A stretch of DNA of 64,000 nucleotides from assembly GCA_024234165.1 (NCBI GenBank), contig JACKOP010000002.1, forward strand, positions 186,001 through 250,000, in the 5' to 3' direction. Both the position numbers and the translations under genes were made by a program. Positions 18,914 to 27,907 of the stretch are shown here, piece by piece. The notes beneath the pieces were generated by a model. The model searched no databases. It was not told the origin of the DNA and worked only from the letters and a program-made list of their open reading frames with translations. Position 1 is the stretch's first letter. Each line of letters starts with the position of its first letter. Source of the DNA: Pseudomonadales bacterium. GTDB lineage: Bacteria > Pseudomonadota > Gammaproteobacteria > Pseudomonadales > UBA5518.

Positions 18914-19147
18914 TCAGAGATGCCTTTCGATATAGTCGATCGCGTGCTGCACCGTGGTAATGTTCTCGGCATCCTCGTCGGGAATTTCGGTTTCAAATTC
19001 CTCTTCGAGTGCCATCACCAGCTCAACGGTATCCAGGGAATCGGCACCGAGATCCTCCACGAAGGAAGCGGAATTCTGGATATCGTCTTCCTTGACTCCG
19101 AGCTGCTCCGCGACGATTTTCTTGACGCGTTCTTCGATGCTGCTCAT
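18914..19147 (-). CDS. acpP: Acyl carrier protein
   Basis: 77-residue acidic carrier. The phosphopantetheine-bearing serine is in EDLGADSLDTVELVMALEE. The start MSSIEERVKKIVAEQLGV and end HAIDYIERHL are canonical. It carries growing acyl chains for FabD, FabG and FabF encoded around it. Confidence 0.99.
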   Translation of the reverse strand: MSSIEERVKKIVAEQLGVKEDDIQNSASFVEDLGADSLDTVELVMALEEEFETEIPDEDAENITTVQHAIDYIERHL

Positions 19148-19278
19148 GTCGGTCTGTTGCTCCTGTCTGTGATTGAGAATGCCGCTGTGCGCGACGAATC
19201 CGTCGCAATTGCTGTCAGCGGCGCGATTCTACCCTGAATCCCGTCAATGGTTGCAACATTGACAGGGGTCGATTTCCT

Positions 19279-20013
19279 TCAGCACATGTACATCCCGCCG
19301 TTGACGTGAATCGTCTCGCCCGTGATGTATCCCGCCGCATCCGATACGAGGAACGCGACCAGTGCTGCAACCTCGTGCGCCTCACCGAGCCTTCCTGCCG
19401 GGATCTGCTCCAGAAGCTTCTGACGTTGCGCCTCCGGGAGTTCACGCGTCATGTCGGTGTCGATGAAACCCGGTGCCACGCAGTTGACGGTGACCGCACG
19501 CGAACCGATTTCGCGAGCAAGCGCCCGCGTGAAACCTTCCACTCCGGCCTTACTCGCCGCGTAATTCGCCTGCCCTGCGTTACCCATCGAGCCGACGACG
19601 GAACTGATGTTCACGATGCGCCCCCAGCGCGCCTTAGTCATTGCACGCAGCACTGCCTTGCTGAGATGGAAGATCGAACCGAGGTTGGTGTCGATCACGC
19701 GCGACCACTCTTCGTCCTTCATGCGCAGTACGATGTTGTCGCACGTTATGCCGGCGTTGTTCACCAGCACCAGTGGCGCACCATGGCGTTCGCTGATCGC
19801 GGCAATCACCGCCTCCGCCGCATCGGGAACCGCGACGTCGAGCATCATGCCGCTACCGGTGACTCCCCGTGCTGCAAGACGCTCGCTGATCGCGTCGGCT
19901 CCGGCTTGCGTGGTCGCGGTTCCGATCACGGTATGTCCCGCGACCCCCAGCGCTTCGGCGATCGCCGCACCGATCCCGCGAGAGGCTCCGGTGACCAGAC
20001 ATGTCCTGCTCAT
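19279..20013 (-). CDS. fabG: 3-oxoacyl-[ACP] reductase
   Basis: 244-residue short-chain dehydrogenase. It has the NADPH motif VTGASRGIGAAIAEALG, the NNAG motif LVNNAGITCDN, the catalytic serine in VNISSVVGSMGNAG, and the YxxxK motif in YAASKAGVEGFTRALARE. The end ETIHVNGGMYMC is typical. Start MSRTCLVTGASRG (20013) follows a purine-rich site GGAGGG. It sits between fabD and acpP. Confidence 0.97.
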   Translation of the reverse strand: MSRTCLVTGASRGIGAAIAEALGVAGHTVIGTATTQAGADAISERLAARGVTGSGMMLDVAVPDAAEAVIAAISERHGAPLVLVNNAGITCDNIVLRMKDEEWSRVIDTNLGSIFHLSKAVLRAMTKARWGRIVNISSVVGSMGNAGQANYAASKAGVEGFTRALAREIGSRAVTVNCVAPGFIDTDMTRELPEAQRQKLLEQIPAGRLGEAHEVAALVAFLVSDAAGYITGETIHVNGGMYMC

Positions 20014-20032
20014 GATCCGCCCTCCACCCTCT

Positions 20033-20980
20033 TCATTCGGTTGCGCCATTACTTGCCAGCGCCTTTTCCAGTTCCTGCGGCTCCTCGGTATAGAGGCACT
20101 CGAGCGCTGCGTCGATGCGCTTGCAAAGCCCGCCCAGGACCTTGCCCGGCCCTACCTCGACCGCCCGCGTGACGCCGGCCTGCGCCATGTAGCGCACCGA
20201 GGCCGTCCACTGTACCGGACTGTGGATCTGACGTTCCAGCAGGGTGCGAATCGTCGCGCTGTCGCCTTCAGGGCGCGCGTGCACGTTGTGCACTACCGGA
20301 ATTTCCGGCACGAGTATCTGCACTTGCGCCATATCGCGTGCGAGCCGCTCGCCCGCAGGTACCATCAGGCTGGTATGGAAAGGTGCGCTGACAGGCAGCG
20401 GCAGCGCGCGCTTGGCACCCCGTGCCTTGCACGCCGCGATCGCTCGCTCGACCGCTGCAGCGTGCCCCGCAATCACTACCTGCCCAGGCGCGTTGAAATT
20501 CACGGCGGCAACCACTTCCGCGCCGGCGGCTTCGGCACAAGCTTCGGCAATCGGCTCATCATCGAGCCCGAGCACCGCTGCCATCGCACCCTGCCCGACC
20601 GGCACCGCTTCCTGCATGTAGGCGCCCCGGTTGCGCACCAGACGCACTGCATCGGTGAACGCCAGCGAGCCGGCACACACCAGCGCGCTGAACTCGCCGA
20701 GGCTATGACCTGCCATGAAGGCCGGTCGCAGGCCACCGCGCGCGCACCACACGCGCCACAGCGCCACGCTCGCCGTAAGGATCAGCGGCTGGGTGCGCTC
20801 GGTGAGGTTGAGCTCCTCCTGCGGCCCGGTCTGCGCCAGTTGCCACAGATCGTAACCCAGGACTTCGGACGCCTCGGCGAAGGTGTCGCGGACCAGCCGC
20901 TCCACACCGGCCATTGCCGCCAGCATCCCGACGCGTTGCGAACCCTGCCCTGGGAACACACAGGCGAGAGATCCCGTCAT
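20033..20980 (-). CDS. fabD: Malonyl-CoA:ACP transacylase
   Basis: 315-residue transferase loading malonate on ACP. It has FPGQGSQRVGML at the start, the catalytic serine in MAGHSLGEFSALVCAG, the histidine in SAPFHTSLM, and EVGPGKVLGGLCKRI near the end. The ATG at 20980 is preceded by GGAGG; an adjacent GTG at 20983 is the alternative. plsX and fabH, normally next upstream, are missing here. Confidence 0.97.
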   Translation of the reverse strand: MTGSLACVFPGQGSQRVGMLAAMAGVERLVRDTFAEASEVLGYDLWQLAQTGPQEELNLTERTQPLILTASVALWRVWCARGGLRPAFMAGHSLGEFSALVCAGSLAFTDAVRLVRNRGAYMQEAVPVGQGAMAAVLGLDDEPIAEACAEAAGAEVVAAVNFNAPGQVVIAGHAAAVERAIAACKARGAKRALPLPVSAPFHTSLMVPAGERLARDMAQVQILVPEIPVVHNVHARPEGDSATIRTLLERQIHSPVQWTASVRYMAQAGVTRAVEVGPGKVLGGLCKRIDAALECLYTEEPQELEKALASNGATE

Positions 20981-21009
20981 CACAGCCTCCTTTCAATCAT
21001 GCACAAGCA

Positions 21010-21050
21010 CAAAAGAAGACGGCGAGCACCGGTAACCGATGCTCGCCGTC
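21010..21050 (-). terminator. Rho-independent terminator after rpmF
   Basis: A perfect 11-bp stem (GACGGCGAGCA/TGCTCGCCGTC at 21018-21050) encloses an 11-nt loop. On the minus strand it is followed by a T-rich run (TTCTTTTG). It lies between rpmF and fabD, so the yceD-rpmF message should end here and fabD should need its own promoter or read-through. Confidence 0.8.
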
Positions 21051-21073
21051 GCAAGGCGGAGTAGCGCGGCGCC

Positions 21074-21253
21074 TCAGTCGTCCTTGCCTTCCACGACCTT
21101 CTTGCCGCGGTAGAAACCGTCCGCGGTCACGTGGTGACGGCGGTGGACTTCACCGGAGGTCGCATCGGTCGACAACGCCGGAGCACGCAGCGCATCGTGC
21201 GCACGGCGCATGCCGCGACGGGAACGGGTGGTTCGTGCCTGACCAACTGCCAT
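21074..21253 (-). CDS. rpmF: 50S ribosomal protein L32
   Basis: 59-residue basic ribosomal protein. It begins MAVGQARTTRSRRGMRRAHD, continues APALSTDATSGEVHRRHHVT and ends DGFYRGKKVVEGKDD. The gene follows yceD on the same strand, the near-universal pair. Family proteins start MAVQxxKxSxSRRGMRRSHD, so the match is clear. The cysteine zinc-ribbon residues seen in some L32 proteins are absent. Confidence 0.97.
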   Translation of the reverse strand: MAVGQARTTRSRRGMRRAHDALRAPALSTDATSGEVHRRHHVTADGFYRGKKVVEGKDD

Positions 21254-21333
21254 GATTGACTCCTTTGGCTTCTGCTATGACGCCCCCGATACGGGCGGCT
21301 CTGTTAACCTTTCCAAGCGTCGCACAAATCCAT

Positions 21334-21867
21334 TCAGTGCGGGCGCTCCTTGTATTTCGCAAGCACGGCGAACGGATTCTCGCGTGTCTGCACGCCGGTT
21401 TCCGTTACATCCGGCTCACCTGTCATCCCCGTCCCTTGCACCTCGCATTCCCCCTGCGGGTGGCGCGGCGCGAACGGCAACGCGAGCAAAAGCTCGTCTT
21501 CCACCAGATCGAACAGGTCGCCCGGCTCTTCGCCGACCACGATGCCGTCGAAACGCTCAGGCAACGACGCGATCTCGCTCTCGCTCCAGACCATCGCCAT
21601 CTGCACTTCCGTATCCACCGGAAGCTGCATCGCGCCAAGACAACGCTGGCACTGCAGTGTCAGCTCTGCTTCGACGTGCCCCTCGATGATGCGGTGACCT
21701 TCGTCATCGATGCCAAAATCGAGTTCGACCGTCACCAACCCGTCACGATCCACCAACTCCTGACCGATCCGCTGCAACTCGTCGAGCGGAATCACTCCGC
21801 CGACATGCGCACCGGATGCCGCCAGCTTGCGGAAATCGACATGTCGCGTAATCCGGGGAATCGACAT
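21334..21867 (-). CDS. yceD: YceD/DUF177 family 23S rRNA accumulation protein
   Basis: 177-residue DUF177 protein with the central CxxC-type motif LTLQCQRCLGAMQLPVDTE and the acidic C-terminal signature DLFDLVEDELLLALPFAPRH. The family is linked to 23S rRNA processing and always sits upstream of rpmF. I start at MSIPRITRHVDFRKLAA (21867). Divergent from maf across 110 bp, which must contain both promoters. Confidence 0.93.
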   Translation of the reverse strand: MSIPRITRHVDFRKLAASGAHVGGVIPLDELQRIGQELVDRDGLVTVELDFGIDDEGHRIIEGHVEAELTLQCQRCLGAMQLPVDTEVQMAMVWSESEIASLPERFDGIVVGEEPGDLFDLVEDELLLALPFAPRHPQGECEVQGTGMTGEPDVTETGVQTRENPFAVLAKYKERPH

Positions 21868-21977
21868 AGGCGCGCAATGATAGGGTTGCCCTCGAATACT
21901 GTCAAAAAATAAATGATTGAAAATACCGCATTTTTCTGCGACGTTCGGCACCCTGCCGCTCACCGCTGCGAACGTCC

Positions 21978-22577
21978 ATGACCGCACTGATCCTCGCCTC
22001 CAGTTCCATCTACCGCAAGCGTCTGCTGCAGCGTCTCGGCCTCGAGTTCCACTGTGTGACTCCCGCCATCGACGAAACCCCGCGTCCCGGGGAAACGGCA
22101 AAGAATCTGGTGCTGCGACTGAGTCGCGACAAGGCTCGCGCTGTGGCAGCCCGCCATCCGGGCGCGCTGGTCATCGCCTCGGACCAGGTCGGCAGCAACG
22201 ACGGACGCATCCTCGGCAAGCCCGGCACCGTCGAACGCGCCTGCGAGCAACTGCTGTCCATTTCATCCCGAGAGGTCCGGTTCCTTACGGGACTCTGCGT
22301 GCTCGACACCGCCAGCGGGCGTGAACTGACGAGCGTGGAGAGCTGCACGGTACACCTGCGCCGGCTCGATGTGGCCGCCGTTCGCGATTATGTGCAGCGC
22401 GAGCAGCCTCTGGACTGCGCCGGCAGCTTCAAAATAGAGGGCCTCGGCATCGCACTGTTCGAGTCCGTCCGTCTCGACGACCCGACCGTACTCGAGGGCT
22501 TGCCGCTGATCCGGCTGGTCGATTTCCTCGACCGCATGGGCATGCCGGTACTCGCTGCCCACACGGCTCCCGGCTGA
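21978..22577 (+). CDS. Maf-like nucleotide pyrophosphatase (YceF type)
   Basis: 199-residue house-cleaning enzyme. The family signature LASSSIYRKRLLQRLGL opens the protein, followed by VIASDQVGSNDGRILGKPGT and GSFKIEGLGIALFE. The SIYR start and DQVGS loop fit the YceF subgroup, which hydrolyses 7-methyl-GTP rather than dTTP/UTP. It is divergent from yceD, as yceF commonly is. Complete. Confidence 0.92.
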   Translation: MTALILASSSIYRKRLLQRLGLEFHCVTPAIDETPRPGETAKNLVLRLSRDKARAVAARHPGALVIASDQVGSNDGRILGKPGTVERACEQLLSISSREVRFLTGLCVLDTASGRELTSVESCTVHLRRLDVAAVRDYVQREQPLDCAGSFKIEGLGIALFESVRLDDPTVLEGLPLIRLVDFLDRMGMPVLAAHTAPG

Positions 22578-22592
22578 AGCCGATATCAATGC

Positions 22593-23270
22593 TCAGAGCA
22601 CCCCGCGTCGGCCGGACAACGGTCGCACCGAAGGTTCCCACGCCAGAATCTCGAGCAGCGAGTCGACGATCGACTCCGGCGCATGACGCAACAGCCGTTC
22701 GCGCGAGTGCACTCCGTGGCTGATCCCCACACTGCGAATCCCGGCGCGCGCCGCCATCTCGAGGTCGTATTCGGTATCCCCGATCATCACGGCACGATCA
22801 CGATCCACGTCCAGCTCCGCAACGATCTCCTCGAGCATTCGCGGGTCGGGCTTCGACGCCGTCTCGTCAGCGCAACGCGTGGCATCGAAGCACTGCACCA
22901 GATCCAGCTCGTCCAGGATCCGGTTCAACCCGCGCCGGCTCTTGCCGGTAGCCACTGCCACCTGATGACCACGGCCGCGCAGTTCATCGAGCAGCACACG
23001 CGCCCCGGGAAACAGCACTGCCGGCTCGCCGTCGGCAGCGAGAAAACGCTCCGCGTACGTTGTGCGGAAGCGCTCCACGCGTGGAGCGTCCAGACCGGGA
23101 TAGAGCCGTGCGATGGCCTGCGGCAGGCCGAGCCCGATCACGTCGCCGAAATGCCGATCCTCGAGATCGTCCAGTCCCTGTTCGAGAGCAGCCTGGCGCA
23201 GGCACGACACGATCCGGTTCACCGAATCCATCAGCGTGCCATCCCAATCGAATATATAAAGACGCTTCAC
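22593..23270 (-). CDS. HAD-superfamily phosphatase (Gph/phosphoglycolate phosphatase-like)
   Basis: 225-residue HAD hydrolase with nucleophile motif I YIFDWDGTLMDSVNR, a helical cap, motif II VAVATGKSRRGL, and motif III/IV SKPDPRMLEEI with VMIGDTEYDLEMAA. The GTG at 23270 overlaps the rluC stop (GTGA), so it is co-translated with rluC, a common pairing in gammaproteobacteria. Substrate not determinable. Confidence 0.9.
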   Translation of the reverse strand: MKRLYIFDWDGTLMDSVNRIVSCLRQAALEQGLDDLEDRHFGDVIGLGLPQAIARLYPGLDAPRVERFRTTYAERFLAADGEPAVLFPGARVLLDELRGRGHQVAVATGKSRRGLNRILDELDLVQCFDATRCADETASKPDPRMLEEIVAELDVDRDRAVMIGDTEYDLEMAARAGIRSVGISHGVHSRERLLRHAPESIVDSLLEILAWEPSVRPLSGRRGVL

Positions 23271-24217
23271 CGTGGCAGCATCTCAAGAAAATCCGTCAAC
23301 GCGGGATCCAGCGGTGCACTGACCCTGAGCGGCCGCCCGTCCGGGAGCACCAGGTCGATCGCGCTCGCGTGCAGGAACAGTCGTCTGAGTCCCAGCTCGC
23401 GCATGCGCCGGTTGAACTCGCGATCACCGTATTTCTCGTCTCCGGCAACCGCATGCCCGGATACCTGCGCATGCACCCGGATCTGGTGCGTACGACCGGT
23501 GAGCGGTTGCGCCTCGAGCAAGGTGGCATCGCGGTAATGTTCGAGCACGCGAAAATGCGTCTCGGAAGCCTTGCCCTCCTCGCTTGCACGCACCACACGC
23601 TCACCGGAGCGCACCGTGTTCTTCTCCAGCGCCGCGGTGACACGCAGCAATCGTTTCGGCCAGCGACCGGCCACCAGCGTGGCGTAGGTCTTGGTGATCG
23701 TTCCCTCGCGCAGCGCCTCGTGCAGATGACGCAGCATCGAGCGCTTGCGTGCGATCATCACACAGCCCGAGGTCTCACGATCGAGGCGATGCACCAGTTC
23801 GAGCGAAACGCAGTCGGAACGCATCGCGCGCAGCGCCTCGATCAAACCCAGCGACAGCCCGCTGCCGCCATGTACCGCGAGGCCACTCGGCTTGTCGACC
23901 ACAAGCAGCGCTGCGTCTTCATACAGGATGCGCCCATGCAAGGTCTGTCGCAGACCGGCGCCCGGAACCACGGGAGCACGCTCGCTGGTACGCACCGGCG
24001 GAACCCGCACGCGGTCACCGGCTACAAGACGCTGATCAGGACGTGCGCGCGCGCTGTTCACGCGCACCTCTCCGCTGCGCACGATGCGGTAGACACGTGA
24101 ACGCGGCACTCCTTTCAATCGTGCAAGCAGGAAGTTATCGAGCCTTTGCCCTGCGTGTTCCTGGTCGACCTCGACCAGTTCGACCTTGGCCGCACGTTCT
24201 TCGATCTGCACATACAT
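23267..24217 (-). CDS. rluC: 23S rRNA pseudouridine synthase RluC
   Basis: 316-residue RluA-family enzyme that modifies U955/U2504/U2580 in E. coli numbering. The N-terminal S4 RNA-binding domain (GQRLDNFLLARLKGVPRSR, IVRSGEVRVN) precedes the catalytic domain, whose aspartate is in LVHRLDRETSGCVMIAR. The motif PLTGRTHQIRVHAQ is intact. Divergent from rne, as in E. coli. Confidence 0.95.
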   Translation of the reverse strand: MYVQIEERAAKVELVEVDQEHAGQRLDNFLLARLKGVPRSRVYRIVRSGEVRVNSARARPDQRLVAGDRVRVPPVRTSERAPVVPGAGLRQTLHGRILYEDAALLVVDKPSGLAVHGGSGLSLGLIEALRAMRSDCVSLELVHRLDRETSGCVMIARKRSMLRHLHEALREGTITKTYATLVAGRWPKRLLRVTAALEKNTVRSGERVVRASEEGKASETHFRVLEHYRDATLLEAQPLTGRTHQIRVHAQVSGHAVAGDEKYGDREFNRRMRELGLRRLFLHASAIDLVLPDGRPLRVSAPLDPALTDFLEMLPR

Positions 24218-24782
24218 GCTCGAATATTACCATTTCTGCTGCTAATTGAAGCACTTATCCGACATTGTTATACTCCGCTCCGCTTTCGACCCGCTCCGGT
24301 ATCCGGGGCCTGACCCGAACAGGTATCTCGCGACGCTTCACACCGCATGGCGGATGCGACACGTAACGCGACCCCGGGGCATGAAATACGGATCGGAGCA
24401 AACGCAGCACAGCAGCGCCGACGAGTGAAACAGGAACGTCACGGCGCGCGTACTGCCGCCGGAATCCGCGCAAGCGGAACCGGCAGACGCAAGGTACCGT
24501 TGGCTCGACCACGGAATGCTTGACGAGATTTTTGTGCGGGCCGCTGGCGATCGCGCCCTGCCCGCCCGACCGGACAAGACTGAAGACGCATCCCCCGGCG
24601 CCAGATCATCTGCGCCGTCGTGGGACGGACGCAGCAAGACGGGGACGAGGGACCCGCTGCTGCAAGCGCGCAAACCAGACTTCGAGGACGCAAGAACGCT
24701 CTTCACGACAAGCAATAGAACCCGTATCGGATAACCGACGGTACCAAAGTCCCAGCAACCTGCTTACAGGACATTGGTAACC
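24218..24782 (+). promoter_or_regulatory. Long leader / intergenic region between rluC and rne
   Basis: No protein-coding gene is supported in these 565 bases. In E. coli the rluC-rne gap contains the rne promoters and a 361-nt structured 5' UTR through which RNase E controls its own mRNA. The similar position and size suggest the same here. An AT-rich patch (TTATCCGACATTGTTATACTCC, 24257-24278, split here as TTGTTATACT) could be a promoter about 500 nt from the ATG. Structure conservation with the E. coli leader was not tested. Confidence 0.5.
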
Positions 24783-27737
24783 ATGAAACGCATGCTCATC
24801 AACGCAACCCAGCCGGAGGAGTTGCGGGTCGCACTGGTCGATGGCCAGCGACTGTACGATCTGGACATCGAGAACCGCAACCGGGTCTCGACGAAGGCCA
24901 ACATCTACAAGGGCCGCATCACGCGCGTCGAGCCGAGTCTCGAGGCGGCGTTCGTCGAGTTTGGTGCCGACCGTCACGGCTTCCTGCCGCTCAAGGAAAT
25001 CGCGCGCGAATACTTCCAGGACAACGGCAGCGACGATGCCCAGGGGCGTCAGCGCATCCGCGATCTGGTCAAGGAAGGCACCGAGGTCGTGGTGCAGGTC
25101 GAAAAGGAAGAGCGCGGCAACAAGGGTGCTGCACTCACCACGTTCATCAGCCTGGCAGGTCGCTACCTGGTGCTGATGCCGAACAATCCGCGCGCTGGCG
25201 GCATCAGCCGACGCATCGAAGGCGACGACCGCAGCGAACTGCGCGATGCCCTGAACGCACTGAAACTGCCCGACGGGATGGGCATCATCATCCGCACCGC
25301 AGGCGTGGGCCGCTCGGCCGAGGAGCTGCAGTGGGATCTCGATTACCTGCTGCATCTGTGGCGCGCGATCATCACCGCAGCCGACGAAAAACGTGCGCCG
25401 TTGCTGATCTACCAGGAAAGCAACGTGGTCATCCGCACGATCCGCGACTGCCTGCGCGCAGATATCGACGAAGTGCTGATCGACTCGCAGGAAGCCTTCG
25501 ACAAGGCCGTCGAGTTCATCGACCTGGTGATGCCGAACTACCGCAACCGCGTGAAGCAGTACCAGGATCCGATCCCGCTCTTCAACCGTTACCAGATCGA
25601 GGGGCAGATCGAGACCGCATACCAGCGCGAAGTGAAACTGCCTTCGGGCGGTTCGATCGTGATCGACCCCACCGAGGCACTGGTGTCGATCGACATCAAC
25701 TCCTCGCGGGCAACCAAGGGGCAGGACATCGAGGAGACCGCGCTGCAGACGAACCTGCAGGCGGCTGACGAGATCGCGCGCCAGTTGCGTCTGCGCGACA
25801 TGGGCGGCCTGATCGTGATCGACTTCATCGACATGAGCAGTGCGCGCAACCAGCGCGAGGTGGAGAACCGCTTGCGCGAGGCACTGATACCGGATCGCGC
25901 ACGCGTGCAGATCGGCAAGATCTCGCGCTTCGGCCTGATGGAGATGTCGCGCCAGCGGCTGCGCCCCTCGCTCGAGGAAACCAGTTCGGTCACCTGCCCG
26001 CGCTGTTCGGGCCAGGGATCGATCCGCGACACCAAGTCGCTTGCACTGTCGGTGCTGCGCCTGGTCGAGGAAGAAGCAGGCAAGGAGCGCAGTGCGCAGA
26101 TCCGCACGATCGTCCCGGTCGAGATCGCCGCCTACCTGCTGAACGAGAAGCGGCGCGCAATCATCGACATCGAGCAGCGCAACCGGCTGCACGTGATGGT
26201 GATCCCGAACCCGCACATGGAAACACCGCACTTCGAAGTGCAACGCCTGCGCGACGACAACGCGCTCGCACACAGCGACGAGCCAAGCTTCCTCGCAATA
26301 CCGGAAGCACCGCCTCCGGTCGATCTGGTCACGCGTACCGCCGAACCGGTCAAGGCGCCAGTCGCCGCAGTGCAGTCCATCACACCACCAAAACCCGTTC
26401 CGGTCGCCGAACCGAAGCCGGCTGCCGCTGCACCGCAGTCGACCGCTGCAGCAGCCGTTCCCGCACCGGCCCCAGCGCGCCCCGGCTTCCTTCGTTCGTT
26501 GCTCGACACGCTGTTCGGCGGTGGCGCCAAACCAGTACCGACACCGTCACCCGCCCCTGCTCCGTCGGCAGTGGAAGCGTCCGCTGGCAGCAGGCCCGAG
26601 CGAGGTCCGCGTGAGCGCGGCGACGAGGGCGAGCAGCGCAGCGGTTCGCGCCGCCGCCGTGGCGGTTCCGGACGCGGTCGCAGCGGCACCGAGCGCGAAG
26701 CGCGTGGTGAATCAACACGTGGCGAACGCCCTGCCCGCGCACAGCAAGAAACCGAATCCCGTGACGCCCGCCCGCCGCGCAGCGAACAGCGTCGCGAGCA
26801 ACGCCCCGCCCAGCGCCCTGAAGACGCGCCCGAGCGGCGCCCGGCGGGCCAGCAGCCACGCCAGCGTGGCCCGCGTCAGCGTGGCGACCTCCCGACGGGC
26901 GCGCCTGTACCCGGAGCCGCTCCGAGCGAGCAACCCGTAGCAGCAGCGACAACGGCTGTAGCCACAGAGAGTGCGCCAGCCACGACACACCACGAAGCCC
27001 CTGCGACACCCGAGACCGAGACAATCCGACCGGTTGACGCCGCCACGACAGAGGCAACCGACGCAATCGAAGTCGATGGCAACGCTGCTCCCGACACTGA
27101 ACGCACCCGACGCTCGCGTGGCCGCCGTGGACGTGGTCGCGGACGCGGCGGTGTCGCCACGGAAGCAGTCACGACCGACGGTACGGACGGCGAACAGCAG
27201 CCTGGCCAGATGGAACTGATCGGCACGCTGGAAGGAGAATCAGCGGAAGACAGCACGGCCGATCAAGCACTGACGGCTCCCACGTCGGCGGTCGAAGCCG
27301 ACGAGCCGACACCTCCCGAACTCGCATCAGGAGGCACGACAACGCAGGCTGCTCCACAGACCGATGTCGCACCTGCAGAGGTGGCGACTGCGGCAACCGA
27401 AGTCGCACCAGCCAGGAAACCGGTGGAGACGCCGCCGAAAACGCCAGCGGCCACGCGAACCGTCGTCGTACGCCCCGTGGGTCGCGCGGCCAACGATCCG
27501 CGTATCAAGCCGCGGCGGATCACGGAAGTGGAGATCGTCACCGAAACGCTGCAGATCGACCCGTCGCGTTTTCCACCCGTCGCACTGCCGCGCCCGACGC
27601 GCCAGACACCTCCGCGCGCAGCGAACGACCCGCGTCTTGCGCGCGCATCACGCGTGGCGGAATCGCAGGGTAGTGCAGCGCTCGATGTGAAGACGGAGCA
27701 CGACGAGCCGGCCCACGATATCGACACGGCGCACTGA
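24783..27737 (+). CDS. rne: Ribonuclease E
   Basis: 984-residue endoribonuclease of the RNA degradosome. S1 domain at about residues 35-120 (STKANIYKGRITRVEPSLEA). Catalytic metal-binding aspartates occur in ALVSIDINSSRATKG (about 303) and LIVIDFIDM (about 346). The Zn-link CPRCSGQG lies at about 404, matching E. coli numbering. From about residue 510 the protein is low-complexity, rich in Pro, Ala, Arg and acidic residues. This is the natively unfolded scaffold that holds RNA- and partner-binding sites. The C-terminus keeps an NDPR motif twice (AANDPRIKPRR, AANDPRLARA). A terminator hairpin follows. Confidence 0.97.
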   Translation: MKRMLINATQPEELRVALVDGQRLYDLDIENRNRVSTKANIYKGRITRVEPSLEAAFVEFGADRHGFLPLKEIAREYFQDNGSDDAQGRQRIRDLVKEGTEVVVQVEKEERGNKGAALTTFISLAGRYLVLMPNNPRAGGISRRIEGDDRSELRDALNALKLPDGMGIIIRTAGVGRSAEELQWDLDYLLHLWRAIITAADEKRAPLLIYQESNVVIRTIRDCLRADIDEVLIDSQEAFDKAVEFIDLVMPNYRNRVKQYQDPIPLFNRYQIEGQIETAYQREVKLPSGGSIVIDPTEALVSIDINSSRATKGQDIEETALQTNLQAADEIARQLRLRDMGGLIVIDFIDMSSARNQREVENRLREALIPDRARVQIGKISRFGLMEMSRQRLRPSLEETSSVTCPRCSGQGSIRDTKSLALSVLRLVEEEAGKERSAQIRTIVPVEIAAYLLNEKRRAIIDIEQRNRLHVMVIPNPHMETPHFEVQRLRDDNALAHSDEPSFLAIPEAPPPVDLVTRTAEPVKAPVAAVQSITPPKPVPVAEPKPAAAAPQSTAAAAVPAPAPARPGFLRSLLDTLFGGGAKPVPTPSPAPAPSAVEASAGSRPERGPRERGDEGEQRSGSRRRRGGSGRGRSGTEREARGESTRGERPARAQQETESRDARPPRSEQRREQRPAQRPEDAPERRPAGQQPRQRGPRQRGDLPTGAPVPGAAPSEQPVAAATTAVATESAPATTHHEAPATPETETIRPVDAATTEATDAIEVDGNAAPDTERTRRSRGRRGRGRGRGGVATEAVTTDGTDGEQQPGQMELIGTLEGESAEDSTADQALTAPTSAVEADEPTPPELASGGTTTQAAPQTDVAPAEVATAATEVAPARKPVETPPKTPAATRTVVVRPVGRAANDPRIKPRRITEVEIVTETLQIDPSRFPPVALPRPTRQTPPRAANDPRLARASRVAESQGSAALDVKTEHDEPAHDIDTAH

Positions 27738-27748
27738 GCCGCAGCAAC

Positions 27749-27779
27749 AGCCGCTGCCGGAAATGAACCGGCAGCGGCT
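27749..27779 (+). terminator. Hairpin terminator after rne
   Basis: Perfect 12-bp stem AGCCGCTGCCGG/CCGGCAGCGGCT with a 7-nt loop, 11 nt after the rne stop. The following bases (ATACTT) are only weakly U-rich, so termination may be partial or the hairpin may protect the 3' end. Confidence 0.65.
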
Positions 27780-27795
27780 ATACTTCGCGCGTCCT

Positions 27796-27886
27796 GGAGG
27801 GGTGGCAGAGCGGTTGATTGCACCGGTCTTGAAAACCGGCATAGGCTAATACCCTATCGAGGGTTCGAATCCCTCCCCCTCCGCCA
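27796..27886 (+). tRNA. tRNA-Ser (anticodon UGA)
   Basis: 91-nt class II tRNA with acceptor GGAGGGG/CCCCTCC and encoded GCCA end. The anticodon stem CCGGT/ACCGG encloses CTTGAAA, giving anticodon TGA. The long variable arm pairs TAGGCTAATACCCTA, and the T-arm is GAGGGTTCGAATCCCTC. It is immediately followed by the yedE-like gene. No copy of its 3' end was found elsewhere in the window. Confidence 0.97.
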
Positions 27887-27907
27887 ATTCACGTTCAAAT
27901 TCATCCG

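Noticed and set aside
24606..26273. 555-codon minus-strand frame opposite the 5' half of rne
   Set aside because: Mirror of the RNase E catalytic domain, whose motifs (SIDINS, IDFIDM, CPRCSG) are intact on the plus strand. No independent evidence of coding.
26500..27700. Separate genes in the repetitive second half of rne
   Set aside because: The frame is continuous with RNase E. The Pro/Ala/Arg-rich composition is the expected scaffold region, and alternative frames lack starts or family similarity.
27796..27886. tRNA-Ser as an integration site (attB) for the accessory region
   Set aside because: No direct repeat of the tRNA 3' end was found downstream to 62 kb, and no tyrosine integrase is present. 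The mosaic borders are IS1634/ExeA-type junctions instead.
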